Below the pieces are notes generated by a model, which made no database searches, was not told where the DNA came from, and saw nothing but the letters and a program-made list of their open reading frames with translations. Position numbers and translations under genes: made by a program. A stretch of 64,000 nucleotides of DNA from Sphingobacterium sp. ML3W (GTDB lineage: Bacteria > Bacteroidota > Bacteroidia > Sphingobacteriales > Sphingobacteriaceae). Each line of letters starts with the position of its first letter. Positions within the stretch are counted from its first letter, which is position 1. The stretch is taken from contig NZ_CP107036.1 in NCBI RefSeq assembly GCF_029542085.1, forward strand, positions 6,489,095 through 6,553,094, written 5' to 3'. Shown here piece by piece: positions 63,195-64,000 of the stretch.

Positions 63195-63350
63195 TTATAT
63201 TTTAGTTAACAAAACCGACACAGCATCCTGTGCAGTGTATCTTTGATTATATAGCTTCCTTGCTAATTTCTTATTGGATTCGCTTAGTTTACGTCCAATA
63301 ATTGACATTAATGCGTTGTCAATGTCCTGTAGATATTTTTCGTATTTCAT
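63195..63350 (-). CDS. 51-residue phage protein
   Basis: ATG at 63350, TAA at 63195-63197, 3 bases after the stop of the upstream gene and 6 before the next. It encodes a helical, basic protein: EKYLQDIDNALMSIIGRKLS then KKLARKLYNQRYTAQDAVSVLL. Position inside a gapless operon makes it likely to be real. No family recognised. Confidence 0.55.
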   Translation of the reverse strand: MKYEKYLQDIDNALMSIIGRKLSESNKKLARKLYNQRYTAQDAVSVLLTKI

Positions 63351-63353
63351 GAT

Positions 63354-63593
63354 TTACATTGATTTTAATTCGGTGAGAACTGATTGCCAGTAATCCTTAG
63401 TTGAGTGATCAGATACACGTGTGACCTTTCTACGTGGATAGAAGTAATATGGATTTGCCTTGATTATTTCCTTAACAGCTATAATGGCGTTGTCAACAGC
63501 ATCCTTACGAGCATGGGTAAGTCCAAGTAATTCCGCATTGTAGGTACTGTAAAATTTCTCTACAAGTTCTGTCGCTTTGTCTTTTGGTTCCAT
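63354..63593 (-). CDS. small phage protein (KAxELVxKF...AIxAVxEII...YWQxVxxEL type)
   Basis: 79 residues: EPKDKATELVEKFYSTYNAELLGLTHARKDAVDNAIIAVKEIIKANPYYFYP and KDYWQSVLTELKSM. This pattern is a common short protein of Bacteroidota phages, always helical with a closing YWxxVxxEL. Function unknown. It follows the upstream gene by 2 bases. Confidence 0.65.
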   Translation of the reverse strand: MEPKDKATELVEKFYSTYNAELLGLTHARKDAVDNAIIAVKEIIKANPYYFYPRRKVTRVSDHSTKDYWQSVLTELKSM

Positions 63594-63595
63594 GG

Positions 63596-63832
63596 CTACT
63601 TTACTTTAGTGATTGTTAGCTTGCCTATTTTCTTTACTTGTTGATCATTTAAAGCAAGAGTTGTAAATCCGCCGTGTTCTATTCCACCTGAAATGCCATT
63701 GCAGAAATATTGGTTATTTCTACCAAGTGATAGAGTATGACCACCAATTTTAAAATTGTTTTCATTCTTAGGTCTTGAATGTAATATCTCTACTACATCA
63801 AAGCTTTGTCCGACTTTGATTTTATTTTCCAT
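63596..63832 (-). CDS. small phage protein of unknown function
   Basis: 78 residues, beta-rich and glycine-rich (NNFKIGGHTLSLGRNNQYFCNGISGGIEHGGFTTLALN). No family recognised. The AG-rich stretch before its ATG (AAAGAAGAAAGAAAG on the minus strand) is a weak ribosome-binding signal. Confidence 0.5.
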   Translation of the reverse strand: MENKIKVGQSFDVVEILHSRPKNENNFKIGGHTLSLGRNNQYFCNGISGGIEHGGFTTLALNDQQVKKIGKLTITKVK

Positions 63833-63849
63833 CTTTCTTTCTTCTTTTA

Positions 63850-63873
63850 AAGGGTGCTGTTTAAAGCACCCTT
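63850..63873. terminator. 9-bp hairpin upstream of the last complete gene
   Basis: AAGGGTGCT (63850-63858) pairs perfectly with AGCACCCTT (63865-63873), loop GTTTAA. On the minus strand it follows the partial gene at the window edge; the tail after it is not T-rich, so it may be a weak terminator or a processing site. Confidence 0.45.
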
Positions 63874-63882
63874 GTTCACTAA

Positions 63883-64000
63883 TTAGTCTCTACTTTTTTG
63901 GAACATTTTGCTGAATGGATCATATACATTTTGAATAGTTATCAAGCAGTCAGACTTCATATTTAGGTCTGTATGATTCTTTGTGCTCAACACACAATCA
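63883..64000 (-). CDS. phage gene continuing beyond the window (partial)
   Basis: The frame is open from the window edge to TAA at 63883-63885 and encodes at least 38 residues ending ITIQNVYDPFSKMFQKSRD. Its codon make-up and position in the compact minus-strand operon suggest a real gene. Nothing more can be said without the rest. Confidence 0.5.
   Translation of the reverse strand, partial: DCVLSTKNHTDLNMKSDCLITIQNVYDPFSKMFQKSRD

Noticed and set aside
1..64000. CRISPR arrays, insertion sequences, rRNA or tRNA genes
   Set aside because: No regular spaced repeats, no transposase ORF and no cloverleaf-like sequence were noticed on either strand; weak tRNA-like signals could be missed by eye.

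Overview
The window is Bacteroidota chromosome. It is AT-rich, uses SusC/SusD nutrient-uptake pairs, a hybrid two-component (HTCS) regulator and an ECF-sigma/FecR pair, has Bacteroidota-type promoters (TTTG, about 19-20 nt, TAnnTTTG), and most genes lack a Shine-Dalgarno sequence. The protein repertoire looks like family Sphingobacteriaceae (Sphingobacterium or a close relative); this is inferred from gene style, with no 16S gene present.

Region A (1-27136) is a carbohydrate-utilisation region. It holds the 3' end of an unidentified gene, an SLC45/GPH-type sugar transporter, a 1342-residue HTCS sensor-regulator on the minus strand, and, divergently, a first SusC/SusD pair. After a strong terminator comes an ECF sigma factor, its FecR-type anti-sigma factor, a second SusC/SusD pair, and a string of exported proteins: an arylsulfotransferase-family protein, a roughly 1000-residue glycoside-hydrolase-like protein (DUF6067 type), a DUF5107-TPR protein and a 623-residue probable lipoprotein that I cannot assign. 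Together they look like one or two polysaccharide/glycoconjugate utilisation loci whose substrate cannot be read from sequence; the arylsulfotransferase suggests sulfated or aryl-linked material.

Region B (about 27240-64000 and beyond) is a temperate siphovirus-type prophage. The left end has a tyrosine integrase, an excisionase-like protein, a small ORF, and an XRE repressor divergent from two rightward genes. Two matching 17-bp operators lie between them, each placed on a promoter. A long rightward operon follows: small and large terminase, HK97-type portal, a zinc-ribbon protein, three glycosyltransferases, prohead protease, HK97 capsid, connector and neck proteins, two tail-tube-like proteins, a tail-chaperone pair joined by a clear -1 frameshift signal, tape measure, tail hub, a GIY-YIG homing endonuclease, tail fibre, a possible tail enzyme, an M15 endolysin and two membrane/coiled-coil lysis proteins. 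From about 55.5 kb nearly everything is leftward: small phage proteins, a SRAP/HMCES protein, a LuxR-type HTH, a Dam-type methylase, an HNH homing endonuclease, a NUMOD-like protein, a YopX-family protein and many short ORFs. The right prophage end lies outside the window.

The observations most worth following are the three-glycosyltransferase block inside the head module (one with two catalytic domains), the complete -1 frameshift signal, the repressor/operator architecture, the arylsulfotransferase with an altered active-site position inside a SusCD locus, and the accumulation of homing-endonuclease modules in the phage.
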